Positions 6,651 through 16,416 are shown, counted from the first letter of the stretch. The stretch is 64,000 nucleotides of DNA from Clostridia bacterium (GCA_017399945.1 JAFQAQ010000024.1:1-64000); one strand, 5' to 3'. The notes: generated by a model not told the origin, from the letters alone. Numbers and translations are program-made.

Positions 6651-7103
6651 TTAAAGTTCGTCGTATTTAATCAATTCCACGTCTGATTGTGCGAAAAGTT
6701 GTTTTGCAAATTCGTCTGGATATCCGTTTTTATAAATAACCTTTTTTATCCCTGAATTTATAATCATACGAGTGCAAATAACACATGGTTGATGAGTAAC
6801 GTACATTGTAGCCCCATCTAAACTAACACCAAGTTTTGCAGCTTGACAAATTGCGTTTTGCTCTGCATGAACAGCATAACACACTTCTTGCATAGTGCCA
6901 CTTGGAATATTTTTTACCCTACGCAAACATTCGTTACGTTCGGAGCAACTTTCAATCCCCTGAGGCGCACCGTTATATCCAGTAGTTAAAACTCGTTTAT
7001 CCTTAACAGCAACAGCGCCAACGTGCCTATTTGCTTGATAGCAACTTGACCAACTCGCAACTGTTTCGGCAAGGCTCATAAACCTTTCATCCCACTTGTT
7101 CAT
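6651..7103 (-). CDS. dCMP deaminase (ComEB-like)
   Basis: 150-residue zinc enzyme converting dCMP to dUMP, the precursor of dTMP. The active-site motif HAE (H79, E81) and PCVIC (C107, C110) bind zinc and carry the catalytic glutamate; a second set of cysteines around residues 53-75 matches the structural zinc seen in this family. Length is typical. It lies 4 bp after nrdR in the same direction, pairing two deoxynucleotide functions. Confidence 0.93.
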   Translation of the reverse strand: MNKWDERFMSLAETVASWSSCYQANRHVGAVAVKDKRVLTTGYNGAPQGIESCSERNECLRRVKNIPSGTMQEVCYAVHAEQNAICQAAKLGVSLDGATMYVTHQPCVICTRMIINSGIKKVIYKNGYPDEFAKQLFAQSDVELIKYDEL

Positions 7104-7107
7104 ATAA

Positions 7108-7563
7108 CTAATCCTTATTAACTAATTTTTCAAGTTCCTTCATAAAAGAAGTTTTATCAGTAAAAGAACGATATACGGACGCAAATCTCACGTAAGCAAC
7201 TTCGTCAATATTTTTTAGTTCTTCACAAACCATCTCACCAAGTTCTTTGCTAGTAATCTCTTGCACTAATGAATTATAAATCTTTTTTTGAATATCGTCA
7301 ATCAATTTATCAATTCTGCTAGTTGGAACAGGACGTTTTTCACAAGCTTTTATAATTCCGTTTTTAAGCTTGTTGATATCAAAAGCTTGACGACTGCCGT
7401 TAGATTTAATTACAAAAATCGGTGTGTTTTCAACCGTCTCATAAGTGGTGAAACGTTTGCCACAATTTATACATTCTCTACGGCGACGGATAATGGTCCC
7501 GTCTTCTGCTGAGCGAGAGTCTATAACCTTACTGTCCAAACAACCACAGTACATACACTTCAT
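7108..7563 (-). CDS. nrdR: Transcriptional repressor NrdR
   Basis: 151-residue repressor of ribonucleotide reductase genes that senses ATP and dATP. The N-terminal zinc ribbon uses C3, C6, C31 and C34 with the [17 protein letters not shown] signature, followed by an ATP-cone domain (about residues 48-138). Full length, ATG start with an AGGACC-like site. An extended -10 promoter lies upstream at 7589-7597. It is followed at once by the dCMP deaminase. Confidence 0.96.
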   Translation of the reverse strand: MKCMYCGCLDSKVIDSRSAEDGTIIRRRRECINCGKRFTTYETVENTPIFVIKSNGSRQAFDINKLKNGIIKACEKRPVPTSRIDKLIDDIQKKIYNSLVQEITSKELGEMVCEELKNIDEVAYVRFASVYRSFTDKTSFMKELEKLVNKD

Positions 7564-7588
7564 AACAAGGACCTCTATCTTTTTAAGT

Positions 7589-7597
7589 ATTATAACA
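7589..7597 (-). promoter_or_regulatory. Extended -10 promoter of nrdR
   Basis: Minus strand TG-T-TATAAT, about 25 nt before the nrdR start. No clear -35 at the usual distance. Confidence 0.5.
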
Positions 7598-7674
7598 TAT
7601 TCTTAAAAAAAATACTACAAAAAATATTAAATTTTTAGGATTTTGTTCATAATATTTTTATAAAAAGGTAAAAA

Positions 7675-7983
7675 ATGAAAATTTTTTTGTATATTATACT
7701 TATAACATACCTCGTTGCAGTTAACGGATATGGAATTTTAATATTATTTTTTCAAAAAAGAGAACTTGAAGAATCGCGCGAGGAGGAAAAAAGCATTTCG
7801 GACGGTAGACTTTTAATAGTTGGCGCTCTTGGTGGCGCAACGGGAATTTTAACGTTCATGTTTATATTAAAGTATAGACTTAAAAATCTACCGTTAATGT
7901 TACTATTGCCCGTTCTCGTTGCAATTAACGTTTTTCTAATAATACTTGCTTTTAGATTTGGCACAAATTACTTTATTCGATAA
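7675..7983 (+). CDS. Small membrane protein, DUF1294-like
   Basis: 102 residues with a hydrophobic N-terminal segment, a charged loop (about 29-43), a glycine-rich segment LIVGALGGATGIL and a final hydrophobic segment, the layout of the DUF1294 family of unknown function. ATG start with AAAAGG upstream. It converges on nnr: the last 11 bp overlap the nnr 3' end on the other strand. Confidence 0.65.
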   Translation: MKIFLYIILITYLVAVNGYGILILFFQKRELEESREEEKSISDGRLLIVGALGGATGILTFMFILKYRLKNLPLMLLLPVLVAINVFLIILAFRFGTNYFIR

Positions 7984-9412
7984 TTGCGTTAATTACTGAA
8001 GGTAAAACCTTAACCACGTCAGACGGTGTTAACGTATACGAATTTTGCAAGTTTTGGGCAAACTCTCCTGCCTTGCCAAAGACGTAAGCAGAAGCACCAA
8101 CAGCCGTTAATAATTCGTGATTATTCGCGCACATACCCGCACAAATACCAGTCAAAGTATCTCCACTTCCTCCTTTAGCCATTCCAGAACAACCTGTTGA
8201 ATTTATTATTGAAAGTGTTCCATCGGTTATAATAGACGTGGAATTTTTTAGTAATAAAACAACTTGATATTCTTTTGCAAAATTTTCAGCAATTTCAACT
8301 GAGTTTTCTTTAATTTTTTCTACTTTAATATCAGCTAGCCTTTCAAATTCTTTAAGATGAGGCGTTAAAACAACTTTACACGCCTTGTTTTTTAGTATTT
8401 CAACTCCGTATTTAGATAACGTATTTATCCCATCAGCATCAATTATTAAAACGCCATAATAATTTGACAAAAGATATTTTAAGGTATCATAAACACCTTC
8501 GCCAACCCCAACACCCATACCAAAAGCAATACAATCGTATTTTAGTATTTTATCTATACTTTTTTTATCAAAAATTATATTACCATCTAAATCGTCAACG
8601 CAAGTATAGGTAATTTCCGGATAACGTCCAGCATATACCGAATATAAACTATTTGGTATAGCCAAATTTACGTATCCCAACCCCATTTTTAAGGCTAAAA
8701 TAGCGTTAACTGAAAGAATAACACTCCCCGAGTAAGCTTTACTACCACCAAAAATACACGCCTTACCAAAAGATCCTTTATTAACGTTTCTCTTTCTATC
8801 CAAAAAGAAAGGTTTTAAGTCTTCTAAACGCATTTTTCTAACGTGACCTTCACTCCAAACGCTTATTCCAATATCTTTTAGTATAATTTTTCCACAATAA
8901 TCAACGCCGTCATTTAAGAAGTGACCTAATTTATAATCTTGAATTGCAACGGTTATATCAGCCTTTACAGCACCGCCCATAACAAGACCATTATCACCGT
9001 TAATTCCACTAGGAATATCACAAGAAATAATCTTTGAATTTGAATCGTTTATTCTTTTTATGATTTGCAAGTATTTATCATCTAGTTGGCGATTCAATCC
9101 GGTTCCAAACAAACAATCTATTATGATATCAAATTTTTTATCAAAAACAGACAAATCGTCCTTCTCAGCAAAAAAATTTACTACGTTAAAACCGTGTATT
9201 TTTGATAAAAGCACACTAAGATGCTTTCCATCTTCTCCGTTGTTACCTTTACCTATACAAACAAGTACCCTTCCGCCCTTATAATTATCAAGAATAACTT
9301 CAAGAATAGCATTTGCCGCTCTTTCAATTAATACCTCAGACGGGATACCAAGTTCATTTATTGTATAGCTATCAGCTTCACGCATTTGCGCGTTAGTAAG
9401 AACTCTTTCCAC
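7973..9412 (-). CDS. nnr: Bifunctional NAD(P)H-hydrate epimerase and dehydratase
   Basis: 479-residue repair enzyme for hydrated NAD(P)H. The N-terminal NnrE half has GKGNNGEDG (one G of the common GNNGGDG is E), CLFGTGLNR and DIPSGINGDNG; the C-terminal NnrD half (from about 205) has LTPHLKEF and CSGMAKGGSGDTLTG, the ADP/ATP-binding kinase-like loop. Length matches the usual fusion. The GTG start overlaps the recX TAG by one base and has GGAGG in the end of recX. Confidence 0.94.
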   Translation of the reverse strand: MERVLTNAQMREADSYTINELGIPSEVLIERAANAILEVILDNYKGGRVLVCIGKGNNGEDGKHLSVLLSKIHGFNVVNFFAEKDDLSVFDKKFDIIIDCLFGTGLNRQLDDKYLQIIKRINDSNSKIISCDIPSGINGDNGLVMGGAVKADITVAIQDYKLGHFLNDGVDYCGKIILKDIGISVWSEGHVRKMRLEDLKPFFLDRKRNVNKGSFGKACIFGGSKAYSGSVILSVNAILALKMGLGYVNLAIPNSLYSVYAGRYPEITYTCVDDLDGNIIFDKKSIDKILKYDCIAFGMGVGVGEGVYDTLKYLLSNYYGVLIIDADGINTLSKYGVEILKNKACKVVLTPHLKEFERLADIKVEKIKENSVEIAENFAKEYQVVLLLKNSTSIITDGTLSIINSTGCSGMAKGGSGDTLTGICAGMCANNHELLTAVGASAYVFGKAGEFAQNLQNSYTLTPSDVVKVLPSVINAIIE

Positions 9413-10026
9413 TAGTCTTCCTCCTTAAATGATGAAATAGCATAATTAGCATCTTCGTAGGTAAAACCTTTCGAAATCAAATAACGATAGGTTTTTGATA
9501 TATTTTCTTTGGTAATTTCTTTGTTTTTAAGTCTTTTTTCAGCAAGAGCTTTTGCATTTTCTTTTGAATCAATGTCTAAAGAGGAATAAGCGTTTTCTAT
9601 ATCTTGCTTTTTCACTCCCTTCATCAATAATTTATAATTCAACAAATTCTTACCCTGAGTTTTAGCCGATGACTCTATATATCTTTTTGCATAGTTTTCA
9701 TCGTCTATTAAACCGTATTCTTTCAACTTATCAATACAATAGAAAACAACTTCGCTCGAATACCCTTTTTTTAGCAAGTATTCTTTTAATTGTTTTTTTG
9801 TTTTTAAGTATTTAGAAATATAGGAAACAGCTTTTTCAACTATTTCAATTTTATCTTTCTCAATAGCAATTTCTTTTAACTTATCTTTTTCTATCTGTTG
9901 TCCAACTCTTAAAGAATATGAATATACTATTTCAATAGGCACACCAATAAAAAAATCGCCGTCAATAAATATATTGCAGCGGTTTTTATTGTTTTTTTGA
10001 ATTGATAGATTAGTTATTTTAGACAT
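9412..10026 (-). CDS. recX: Regulatory protein RecX
   Basis: 204 residues, a RecA modulator built of three-helix repeats: YLKTKKQLKEYLLKKGY, then CIDKLKEYGLIDDENYAKRYIES and KTQGKNLLNYKLLMKGV are typical. recA itself is not in the window. It lies 3 bp after yigZ and overlaps nnr by one base, in one operon with tyrS. Confidence 0.88.
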   Translation of the reverse strand: MSKITNLSIQKNNKNRCNIFIDGDFFIGVPIEIVYSYSLRVGQQIEKDKLKEIAIEKDKIEIVEKAVSYISKYLKTKKQLKEYLLKKGYSSEVVFYCIDKLKEYGLIDDENYAKRYIESSAKTQGKNLLNYKLLMKGVKKQDIENAYSSLDIDSKENAKALAEKRLKNKEITKENISKTYRYLISKGFTYEDANYAISSFKEED

Positions 10027-10029
10027 CTC

Positions 10030-10653
10030 TTAAAAAGGGTAAAAACTTTTACCTTTCTCCTCAATTATTTCCTTGCCTTTAAAAAAATCAGAGAATTCTT
10101 GCATTAAAATAGAATAATAGTTATCTATTACAACAAGATCTATACCAACTGTATCGCCAAAATCAGTAGAAATTATTTTAATATTATCGTTCGTAATTAT
10201 TCTTAGTAGTTTAGAATACTCGTCGTAATTACAAGTAATTTTTATCGATTGGGAATATTTCATTTTGGCAATTTTTGATAGAGCCAAACAAGAAGAAACA
10301 GCACCCGAATAGGCACGCGTAAGACCTCCCGTCCCCAGCTTTATGCCACCGAAATATCTTGTTACTACGGCAACAGTTTTATATAAACCCTTGTTTTTTA
10401 ACACTTCTAACATAGGTAAGCCAGCCGTTCCCTGTGGCTCACCATCATCAGAAAACTTCATACATAGTCCTTTATCGTCGGCTATATACGCGTAACAATT
10501 ATGATTAGCAAGAGAGTTTAGTTTCTTAATTTTACTTATAAATTCTTTTGCTTGTTCTTCATTATCCACACCTTTTAAGTAACAAATAAATTTAGAACGC
10601 TCAATAATAGTAACGTTAGAAAACTCCCCGTTTACGGTTAAAAACTCTATCAT
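10030..10653 (-). CDS. yigZ: YigZ/IMPACT family protein
   Basis: 207 residues with the family core: [42 protein letters not shown], then a DUF1949-like C-terminus. Bacterial members have been linked to proteolysis control or RNA binding, but the exact role is unsettled. The start overlaps the tyrS stop by 4 bp (ATGA), implying translational coupling. Confidence 0.92.
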   Translation of the reverse strand: MIEFLTVNGEFSNVTIIERSKFICYLKGVDNEEQAKEFISKIKKLNSLANHNCYAYIADDKGLCMKFSDDGEPQGTAGLPMLEVLKNKGLYKTVAVVTRYFGGIKLGTGGLTRAYSGAVSSCLALSKIAKMKYSQSIKITCNYDEYSKLLRIITNDNIKIISTDFGDTVGIDLVVIDNYYSILMQEFSDFFKGKEIIEEKGKSFYPF

Positions 10654-11867
10654 TTAATTACAACTTTAATGTGTACCTTTTTGCCTTTGTGTAATATTAC
10701 TTGACCTTTATCGAGAACTTCATCTGGTATTTTAGCAAATGGGTCACTTATCTTACAATCATCAAGAGAAACTCCGCCACCTTCAATAAGCCTTTTCGCT
10801 TCGCCCTTAGATTTAGCTTGTCCACAAGCAACAAGCAAATCACTTACAAATCCAATACTCGATTTTTCTAATTCCACAGAAGGCATATCATCTAAACTAC
10901 CGGTAGAAAAAGCAGCTTTTGCTTGTTTTTGCGCTTCTAACGCCTTTTCTTCACCATGAACAAGTTTAGTTACTTCAAATGCTAGTCTTTCCTTTGCAAG
11001 GTTAATACGTTCGTCTTTATGCTTTGTAAGTTCATAAATTTCTTCCAAATCCATAAAGGTGAGCAAACGCAAACATTCCTCTACTTTTACGTCTTCTACG
11101 TTACGGAAATATTGATAAAAATCATAAACAGAACACTTATTTTCGTCAAGCCATAAAGCTCCTTTTTGAGTTTTACCCATTTTCTTACCCTCACTATTCA
11201 AAAGCAAGGTACAAGTAAGACAAAAAGCACTCTTTTTCTCTTTTCTTCTAATTAATTCAACACCAGCAAGCATATTGCTCCATTGATCGTCGCCACCAAC
11301 TTCAAGAACGCAACCATACTTTTGGAAAAGATGCAAGAAATCGTATCCTTGCATTAGCATATAGTTAAATTCTAAAAAGGTTAAACCTTTTTCCATTCTT
11401 TGCTTAAAACATTCTGCTGTAAGCATTTTATTAACAGAAAAATGCACGCCAATATCTCTTAAAAACTCAACGTAGTTAAGATTTAATAACCAATCGGCAT
11501 TATTCGCAATAATTGCTGCATTTTCTCCCTCAAAATTAATAAATCTTGACATTTGTTGTTTAAAACATTCAATATTATGATTAATTGTTTCAATAGTCAT
11601 CATTTGGCGCATATCACTTCTACCCGAGGGGTCGCCAATCATACCGGTACCGCCACCAAAAAGAGCAATAGGAGTATGCCCGCATCTTTGCATCCACGCC
11701 ATAGCCATTATCGGAATGTAATGCCCTATATGTAAACTATCTGCCGTTGGATCGAAACCAATGTAAAAAGGAACGCTTTCTTCTCCTAACAACTTATAAA
11801 GTTCATCTTCGTATATAGTTTGTTTAATAAAGCCTCTTTCTTTAAGAATATCAAAAACGTTTTTCAT
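10650..11867 (-). CDS. tyrS: Tyrosyl-tRNA synthetase
   Basis: 405-residue class I synthetase charging tRNA-Tyr. HIGH at residues 46-49, GGDDQWSNM in the tyrosine pocket, KMGKT as the second signature (a usual TyrRS form) and a C-terminal S4 domain (about 335-400). The ATG has AGGTG 5 nt upstream. No T-box leader is visible in the short upstream region, unlike many Firmicutes tyrS genes. It heads an operon with yigZ, recX and nnr. Confidence 0.97.
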   Translation of the reverse strand: MKNVFDILKERGFIKQTIYEDELYKLLGEESVPFYIGFDPTADSLHIGHYIPIMAMAWMQRCGHTPIALFGGGTGMIGDPSGRSDMRQMMTIETINHNIECFKQQMSRFINFEGENAAIIANNADWLLNLNYVEFLRDIGVHFSVNKMLTAECFKQRMEKGLTFLEFNYMLMQGYDFLHLFQKYGCVLEVGGDDQWSNMLAGVELIRRKEKKSAFCLTCTLLLNSEGKKMGKTQKGALWLDENKCSVYDFYQYFRNVEDVKVEECLRLLTFMDLEEIYELTKHKDERINLAKERLAFEVTKLVHGEEKALEAQKQAKAAFSTGSLDDMPSVELEKSSIGFVSDLLVACGQAKSKGEAKRLIEGGGVSLDDCKISDPFAKIPDEVLDKGQVILHKGKKVHIKVVIK

Positions 11868-11948
11868 CGTACACCTATTTATTAAATATTTTAATTAATT
11901 ATACTATACTTCTAATAAATAAGTCAATGAAATACTACAAAAATAAAA

Positions 11949-11969
11949 GCAATTTGCACTGCAAATTGC
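11949..11969 (-). terminator. Terminator of the min operon
   Basis: Perfect 9-bp stem GCAATTTGC/GCAAATTGC with loop ACT, then a T-rich tract on minus. It starts two bases after the stop of the small frame at 11972-12118. From 11868 to 11948 there is nothing else. Confidence 0.82.
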
Positions 11970-11971
11970 CT

Positions 11972-12118
11972 TTAATTCCTTTTTGAACTCTTTAACAAAG
12001 ATATTACAACAAGCGATAGGTTGGCACCAATAATTAAACCAATTAAAAATAATTTCATATACCATATTATGCGATAATTACCAAAAATTATTCCAACATT
12101 AGTTATTATGTCTAACAT
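11972..12118 (-). CDS. Candidate small single-span membrane protein
   Basis: 48 codons from ATG at 12118 or 28 codons from an internal ATG at 12058; neither has a strong Shine-Dalgarno. The C-terminal 28 residues are a clean hydrophobic helix (KLFLIGLIIGANLSLVVISL) followed by a basic tail, resembling other tiny clostridial membrane proteins. The stop falls just before the operon terminator, 31 bp downstream of minE, which is the main support. Function unknown. Confidence 0.45.
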   Translation of the reverse strand: MLDIITNVGIIFGNYRIIWYMKLFLIGLIIGANLSLVVISLLKSSKRN

Positions 12119-12149
12119 AATCTGTTAAAAATTATAAGTATTTTACTAA

Positions 12150-12377
12150 TTATTCTATACAAATAAATTTTTTTATAGAAGAAGCTTTGAAATTAACGTT
12201 TACAATCATTTCTCCTGCTCTTTTTTCCATGGAAACGATTGGCTTTTTATCGATTTCGAAATATTCTTTCAATAATTCATTTAGGTCGTGTTCAATTAAC
12301 GTAGCAAAGGAATCACTTGAACTTAACCTATCCCCTGAAATAATTTCATTCGCCCTTATCAATTCTTTATTCTTCAT
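12150..12377 (-). CDS. minE: Probable MinE, cell-division topological specificity factor (divergent)
   Basis: 75 residues, near MinE's usual 80-90. The C-terminal half, DLNELLKEYFEIDKKPIVSMEKRAGEMIVNVNF, follows the MinE dimer domain pattern (helix, 'I-x-K-Y', then two strands). The N-terminal MinD-contact helix is poorly conserved. The start overlaps the minD stop by 4 bp, and position behind minD is the strongest argument. Many Clostridia have MinD/MinE, while others use DivIVA; minC is not in the window. Confidence 0.65.
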   Translation of the reverse strand: MKNKELIRANEIISGDRLSSSDSFATLIEHDLNELLKEYFEIDKKPIVSMEKRAGEMIVNVNFKASSIKKFICIE

Positions 12378-13162
12378 AAACAGTTTTTAATACTCCTTTT
12401 TATACTGCCAAAAAAACCTGAGTATTTACTAGTAACGTCGTATATAACGTTTTTATCGTTTAAAATGTTTTTACACATAACTTTATATGCTTTATAACTT
12501 TCACACTTTTTATACAGTTCCTTTCCAACCGATAGAAAAACTGAATCTTCCTCTGGAAGAACACCTATAATTGGTATTTTTAATATTTCTTTAATATCTA
12601 ATGGATACAACATTTTGTTTGAGAGTATTAAATCGCCTCTCGCCCTATTAACAACTAGTCCAACTTTATCTAATTTGTAACTTTTAATAATATTTATCAC
12701 TTTATCGGCATCGCGTATACTAGTAAGCGTTGGTGTGGTTACAACTAACACCTCCTCAGCGCAAGATAAAGCTCTATGAAAACCAACGTCTATCCCTGCT
12801 GGGCAGTCTATTATACAAAAATCAAAAATTTTTGATAAACTTTCTATTAGCAATTTTACGTTTTGACCAGTTATTAACGATTGAGCCTCAATTCGCCCCG
12901 AAGGCAGTACGTATAGATTTTTTCTTTTTTTATCTTGTATTAAAGCTTGTTTTAACCTACACCTACCCTCAAAAACGTCTAGCATATCGTAATTCACACT
13001 TGACTCAAGTCCTAACACAACGTCTAGGTTGTTAAGCCCAAAATCAACATCTATCAATACGACTCTATAACCCAAATCAGCAAACATCCTTCCTACGTTA
13101 GCAGTAACCGTTGTTTTACCAACGCCACCCTTACCAGAAGTTACGACTATTTTTCTTGCCAT
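12374..13162 (-). CDS. minD: Septum site-determining ATPase MinD
   Basis: 262 residues starting at ATG 13162, which has AGAGGTG at good distance; the frame extends 22 codons further but without a ribosome site and into a terminator hairpin. Deviant Walker A SGKGGVGKTT (residues 9-18), VVLIDVDFGLNNLDVVLGLE and DCPAGID are MinD hallmarks. The C-terminal FFGSIKRSIKNCL can form the amphipathic membrane-targeting helix. It inhibits division at the poles together with MinC. Confidence 0.93.
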   Translation of the reverse strand: MARKIVVTSGKGGVGKTTVTANVGRMFADLGYRVVLIDVDFGLNNLDVVLGLESSVNYDMLDVFEGRCRLKQALIQDKKRKNLYVLPSGRIEAQSLITGQNVKLLIESLSKIFDFCIIDCPAGIDVGFHRALSCAEEVLVVTTPTLTSIRDADKVINIIKSYKLDKVGLVVNRARGDLILSNKMLYPLDIKEILKIPIIGVLPEEDSVFLSVGKELYKKCESYKAYKVMCKNILNDKNVIYDVTSKYSGFFGSIKRSIKNCL

Positions 13163-13192
13163 AGACACCTCTTTGATACTATACAATAAAAA

Positions 13193-13233
13193 AAACCGTG
13201 TATTTTTGGATAAAAACCAAAATAACACGGTTT
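13193..13233 (-). terminator. Terminator of the mreB-like gene
   Basis: AAACCGTGT (13193-13201) pairs with ACACGGTTT (13225-13233), extended inside by A/T pairs; a T-rich run follows on minus. It separates the mreB-like gene from minD. Confidence 0.82.
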
Positions 13234-13249
13234 ATCGTCGATTATTAAA

Positions 13250-14251
13250 CTATATTTTTAAGGATAACTTCTTTTGTAAATCTTTATTGTCAAGTAAAAC
13301 ACCACCGCCAAGGACAACGGAAGAATAACCGTCTTTCGCAAGATTAATCTGCATGTCAAATTTTTTTTGATAGTATTTTTCAAGACCGTATACTGAACTA
13401 GCAATACCAGATAAATACACTCCCGAGTGTCTAATTTCAGCAGAAACTTCGGGTGGAAGCTGTTTTATCACACTTAGCGCAAGTTCAGCTATTTTATCAT
13501 AATAGTTTTTAACGGCTTCAAATAATTCGTATGATTTAATGGAGAAAGCAACAGGCGTTCCCTCTTTAATATTCCGTCCGTTAATAACGGTAGATAAAGC
13601 GTCAAATTCGTCTAGACTCGCTATTTCCTTTTTTATTCTTTCAGCGGTTAATAATCCGATTTGAATACCGTATCTTTCAGATATAAAGTCAATTAAATCG
13701 GTTGTAATTTTGTTATATCCATAATTAATAGAAATACCGGAAATAACACCATCGAGGGATACCGTGGCAATATTAGTAACACCACCAGCCATATCTATAA
13801 TAAAAAATGGTTTAGAATCACTTAGAGGAATACGTTGACCTAACGCTGAAAGTAATGGAGCTTCAACGAAGGAAACTTTACCGAGCCCGCATTCTTTGCA
13901 AACGTTACGATAGGATTCTATCATCTTATAATCAGCACCGCATGGAACAGACATTACAGTTTCGCTTGAAAATAATTTTGAAGATTTTCCAACCTTTTTT
14001 AAAAATCCATTGAGCAATTCAACCGCAACTTTTTCGTTAACGATTTCACCTTCAAATACAGGAAAAATAGTTTTTGTATTTTTTGAGGTTTTTCCAATTA
14101 ATTTATTTGCATCTAGACCAATAGCTTTAACTTCCGTTTTAGAGCTATCATCAACAGCAGCAACAGTTGGTTCTGACAAAACTAATCCACTGCCAAGTTT
14201 ATATATATTCGTTAAACTACTATCTAAATCAATAGCATATTTATCGGACAT
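13250..14251 (-). CDS. Divergent MreB-like actin homolog
   Basis: 333 residues from ATG 14251 (GGGAG 6 nt upstream; a longer start 7 codons earlier has none). The actin-type phosphate loops are visible: AIDLDSSLTNIY near the start, then FFIIDMAGGVTNIATVSLDGV, and the C-terminal GVYLSGIAS and VVLGGGVLLD. MreB normally reads GIDLGTANT and DIGGGTTE, so this copy is clearly drifted. MreB-type proteins form membrane-bound filaments that guide wall synthesis. Its site next to minDE suggests a role in shape or division. A true MreB may be elsewhere. Confidence 0.75.
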   Translation of the reverse strand: MSDKYAIDLDSSLTNIYKLGSGLVLSEPTVAAVDDSSKTEVKAIGLDANKLIGKTSKNTKTIFPVFEGEIVNEKVAVELLNGFLKKVGKSSKLFSSETVMSVPCGADYKMIESYRNVCKECGLGKVSFVEAPLLSALGQRIPLSDSKPFFIIDMAGGVTNIATVSLDGVISGISINYGYNKITTDLIDFISERYGIQIGLLTAERIKKEIASLDEFDALSTVINGRNIKEGTPVAFSIKSYELFEAVKNYYDKIAELALSVIKQLPPEVSAEIRHSGVYLSGIASSVYGLEKYYQKKFDMQINLAKDGYSSVVLGGGVLLDNKDLQKKLSLKI

Positions 14252-14263
14252 AGTATTCTCCCA

Positions 14264-14291
14264 ATAAAACAAACGCCGAATTAACGGCGTT
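14264..14291. terminator. Terminator after ppx/gppA
   Basis: 7-bp stem AACGCCG/CGGCGTT (14272-14278, 14285-14291) with T-rich tracts on both sides. It falls between the ppx stop and the mreB-like ribosome site. Confidence 0.7.
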
Positions 14292-14297
14292 AGTTTT

Positions 14298-15812
14298 TTA
14301 TAATATTTCTAAGTTTTTCTTAAAGTTTTTTCTAAAATCAGAACTAACTTGAAGGGCTGAACTAATTTCTAAAGAAGCATCACCTTCAACCTCTGTCTTC
14401 ATAATTACCGAATCGCCTAAGATATCACAATTAATACCCTTAATAACCGAAGAAAGGCTTCTATCTAGACAACTTGCAATTTTTAGAATAATTCCGAGTT
14501 TTCTAACTGCATCAAGGTCTTCGTCGTTAAGTAGTTCACGATATCTAGCCCAATCAACCAAATTTACGTCGTCTATTCCCGTACTTGCCGCAACGAACGA
14601 CGCCATAACCAAGTCTCTATGACTAATACCATAAATGTTTGCATTAAGTATTATATAACTGCTATGTTTTTCAAAATTATAGAATCCCGTACTCTTACCA
14701 GCATCGTACAAATAAGAAGCTACTTTAAGTATTTTTAGGTATTGACGTGGAAACTTATGCAAAACTCTAAGCTGTTTAAATAATTGAATAGAAAGAGAAA
14801 CAACTTGTTCGACGTGTTTGGTGTTACAGCCATAAAATTCGACAAGGGAATTTAAACTATAAGTTAAAACGTCAGAAATAGGTTTATCCACAGTAGTTGG
14901 AACAACGTAGTTAAATAATAAGCCAGTACGTAAACCATTTCCACTTATGGTGATATTTTCTAGGTTCATATACTTCTTAAATGCAGAAGTGCAAGCAAGT
15001 GCCGCAGGTAAAATATCAGCACGTCCACTAGAAAGACCTTTTATCTTTTTCTTTCTGTCAAGGTCCAACCCTTTAATCAAATCGTAAACGTGGTTAAAGT
15101 CATTATCGTTAATAACGTAATTATGAATAGTTTTAAGCGGGTATTTTTTCATAATCTTAGTCATTCTGCAAAGATTTCTAAAAGAACCACCACTACAAAT
15201 CAATTGAGCTTCTGGATCTACCGTCGATAACCATTCTATATTTTTAAGTTGTTCGGTTATAAACTGCTCTATTTTTTCAGCTTGCTCAACGGGTGTAAGT
15301 CCGTCGTTCGCAAATAATTCAGTTAACGTAATGGCACCAAACGGAAGCGTTTCATAATTAAGTAAATTTCGCCTATTATAATAAACTATCTTGGTACTAC
15401 CACCACCAATTTCAAGAATAATACCCTTAGGAATATCCATGGTATTTATAATACCACGATATACTAGGAGCGCTTCTTCTTCGGCACTTAAAACACGAAG
15501 CTTTATTCCACAGGTCGCAGACACTTCATCCAAAAAACTACGTTGATTCTTTGCACGCCTAACTGCTGCAGTAGCAACTGCAGTTATACGTTCAATACCG
15601 TTAACGTCGCAAAGTTTTCTAAACATCTTTAACGTGTTAATAGTTTCATGTATTCTATCGGGTTTTAAAAACCCGTCTCTCTCCATACCCTCTCCGAGTC
15701 TTGGAGCTTCCTTTAATTGATCTACAATATAAAAGTGACCATTATCGGTAACGTCAACGATAAGAAGCCTTGCGGTATTTGAGCCTAAATCTATTATTGC
15801 AATTTTTTCCAC
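14298..15812 (-). CDS. Ppx/GppA family phosphatase with C-terminal HD-like domain
   Basis: 504 residues. The ASKHA phosphatase part has IIDLGSNTARLLI (residues 5-17), the conserved EEEALLVYRG and LEIGGGSTKIVY; the C-terminal third (about 310-504) is helical and HD-like, as in exopolyphosphatases of about 500 residues. It degrades polyphosphate and/or pppGpp in the cytosol; which cannot be told by motif. GTG start with GGAGAG; an extended -10 promoter lies upstream. Confidence 0.88.
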   Translation of the reverse strand: MEKIAIIDLGSNTARLLIVDVTDNGHFYIVDQLKEAPRLGEGMERDGFLKPDRIHETINTLKMFRKLCDVNGIERITAVATAAVRRAKNQRSFLDEVSATCGIKLRVLSAEEEALLVYRGIINTMDIPKGIILEIGGGSTKIVYYNRRNLLNYETLPFGAITLTELFANDGLTPVEQAEKIEQFITEQLKNIEWLSTVDPEAQLICSGGSFRNLCRMTKIMKKYPLKTIHNYVINDNDFNHVYDLIKGLDLDRKKKIKGLSSGRADILPAALACTSAFKKYMNLENITISGNGLRTGLLFNYVVPTTVDKPISDVLTYSLNSLVEFYGCNTKHVEQVVSLSIQLFKQLRVLHKFPRQYLKILKVASYLYDAGKSTGFYNFEKHSSYIILNANIYGISHRDLVMASFVAASTGIDDVNLVDWARYRELLNDEDLDAVRKLGIILKIASCLDRSLSSVIKGINCDILGDSVIMKTEVEGDASLEISSALQVSSDFRKNFKKNLEIL

Positions 15813-15876
15813 TAATAACTCTCCATTGAATTTTTATTATCGAGCAAAAAACAAACATGCCCACTTTTTCTCACTA

Positions 15877-15885
15877 ATTATATCA
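15877..15885 (-). promoter_or_regulatory. Extended -10 promoter of ppx/gppA
   Basis: Minus strand TG-A-TATAAT about 65 nt before the GTG start. No good -35. The rest of 15813-16014 is A/T-rich with no gene. Confidence 0.5.
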
Positions 15886-16014
15886 CATCAAATTTTATTT
15901 GTATAGACCATTTTTAAAAAAATTTTTCAAAATTTTGTTTTTATCGATTAAAAAATTGTGATATTCAATTTTCCATTCATAACGAGTTGTGAAAAAAATA
16001 ATTTTTAAGAAACA

Positions 16015-16401
16015 TTATTCTTTTTCTTCTTTTGAAGATTTAACGTTTTTAAGACCCAAAACAAACTGAATAATAGATAGAATAATTAAAAAACCACCAA
16101 ATAATCTTTTAAGCAAAGCTCCCCCGACAGATTTTGCAATGTAACTTCCAAAAAAGCAAGAGACAAGTCCGGGTAATATTATCAACAAGATATTATCAAA
16201 CTTAACGTATTTATTTTTTAAATGGATTATTAGAGCAATAATCGCCATCGGAATAAAACTAACCAAATTCATTGCTTGTGCCGAGTGTTGACCACAATTA
16301 AATAGTAACGTCAATAACGGTATAAGCAAAGTTCCTCCGCCCATTCCCATTCCACCAAGTATTCCAGCTAAAAATCCAGTTAATGCATATAAAATAATCA
16401 T
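16015..16401 (-). CDS. Half-size TSUP (TauE/SafE) membrane protein, second of pair
   Basis: 128 residues with four hydrophobic segments and the family loop GMGMGGGTLLIP near residue 18. Full-length TauE/SafE permeases have about 250 residues made from two such repeats; here each repeat is its own gene. The partner (16417-16803) ends 15 bp upstream, so the two probably assemble as a heteromer. Family members move anions such as sulfite, sulfonates or sulfoacetate; the substrate is unknown here. Confidence 0.82.
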   Translation of the reverse strand: MIILYALTGFLAGILGGMGMGGGTLLIPLLTLLFNCGQHSAQAMNLVSFIPMAIIALIIHLKNKYVKFDNILLIILPGLVSCFFGSYIAKSVGGALLKRLFGGFLIILSIIQFVLGLKNVKSSKEEKE

Positions 16402-16416
16402 TTATTTCACCTTTAT

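Noticed and set aside
10650-12000. T-box riboswitch before tyrS
   Set aside because: No T-box sequence or specifier structure; the leader is too short.
13163-13228. 22-codon extension of minD
   Set aside because: Covers a terminator hairpin; ATG 13162 has AGAGGTG and starts the canonical MinD sequence.
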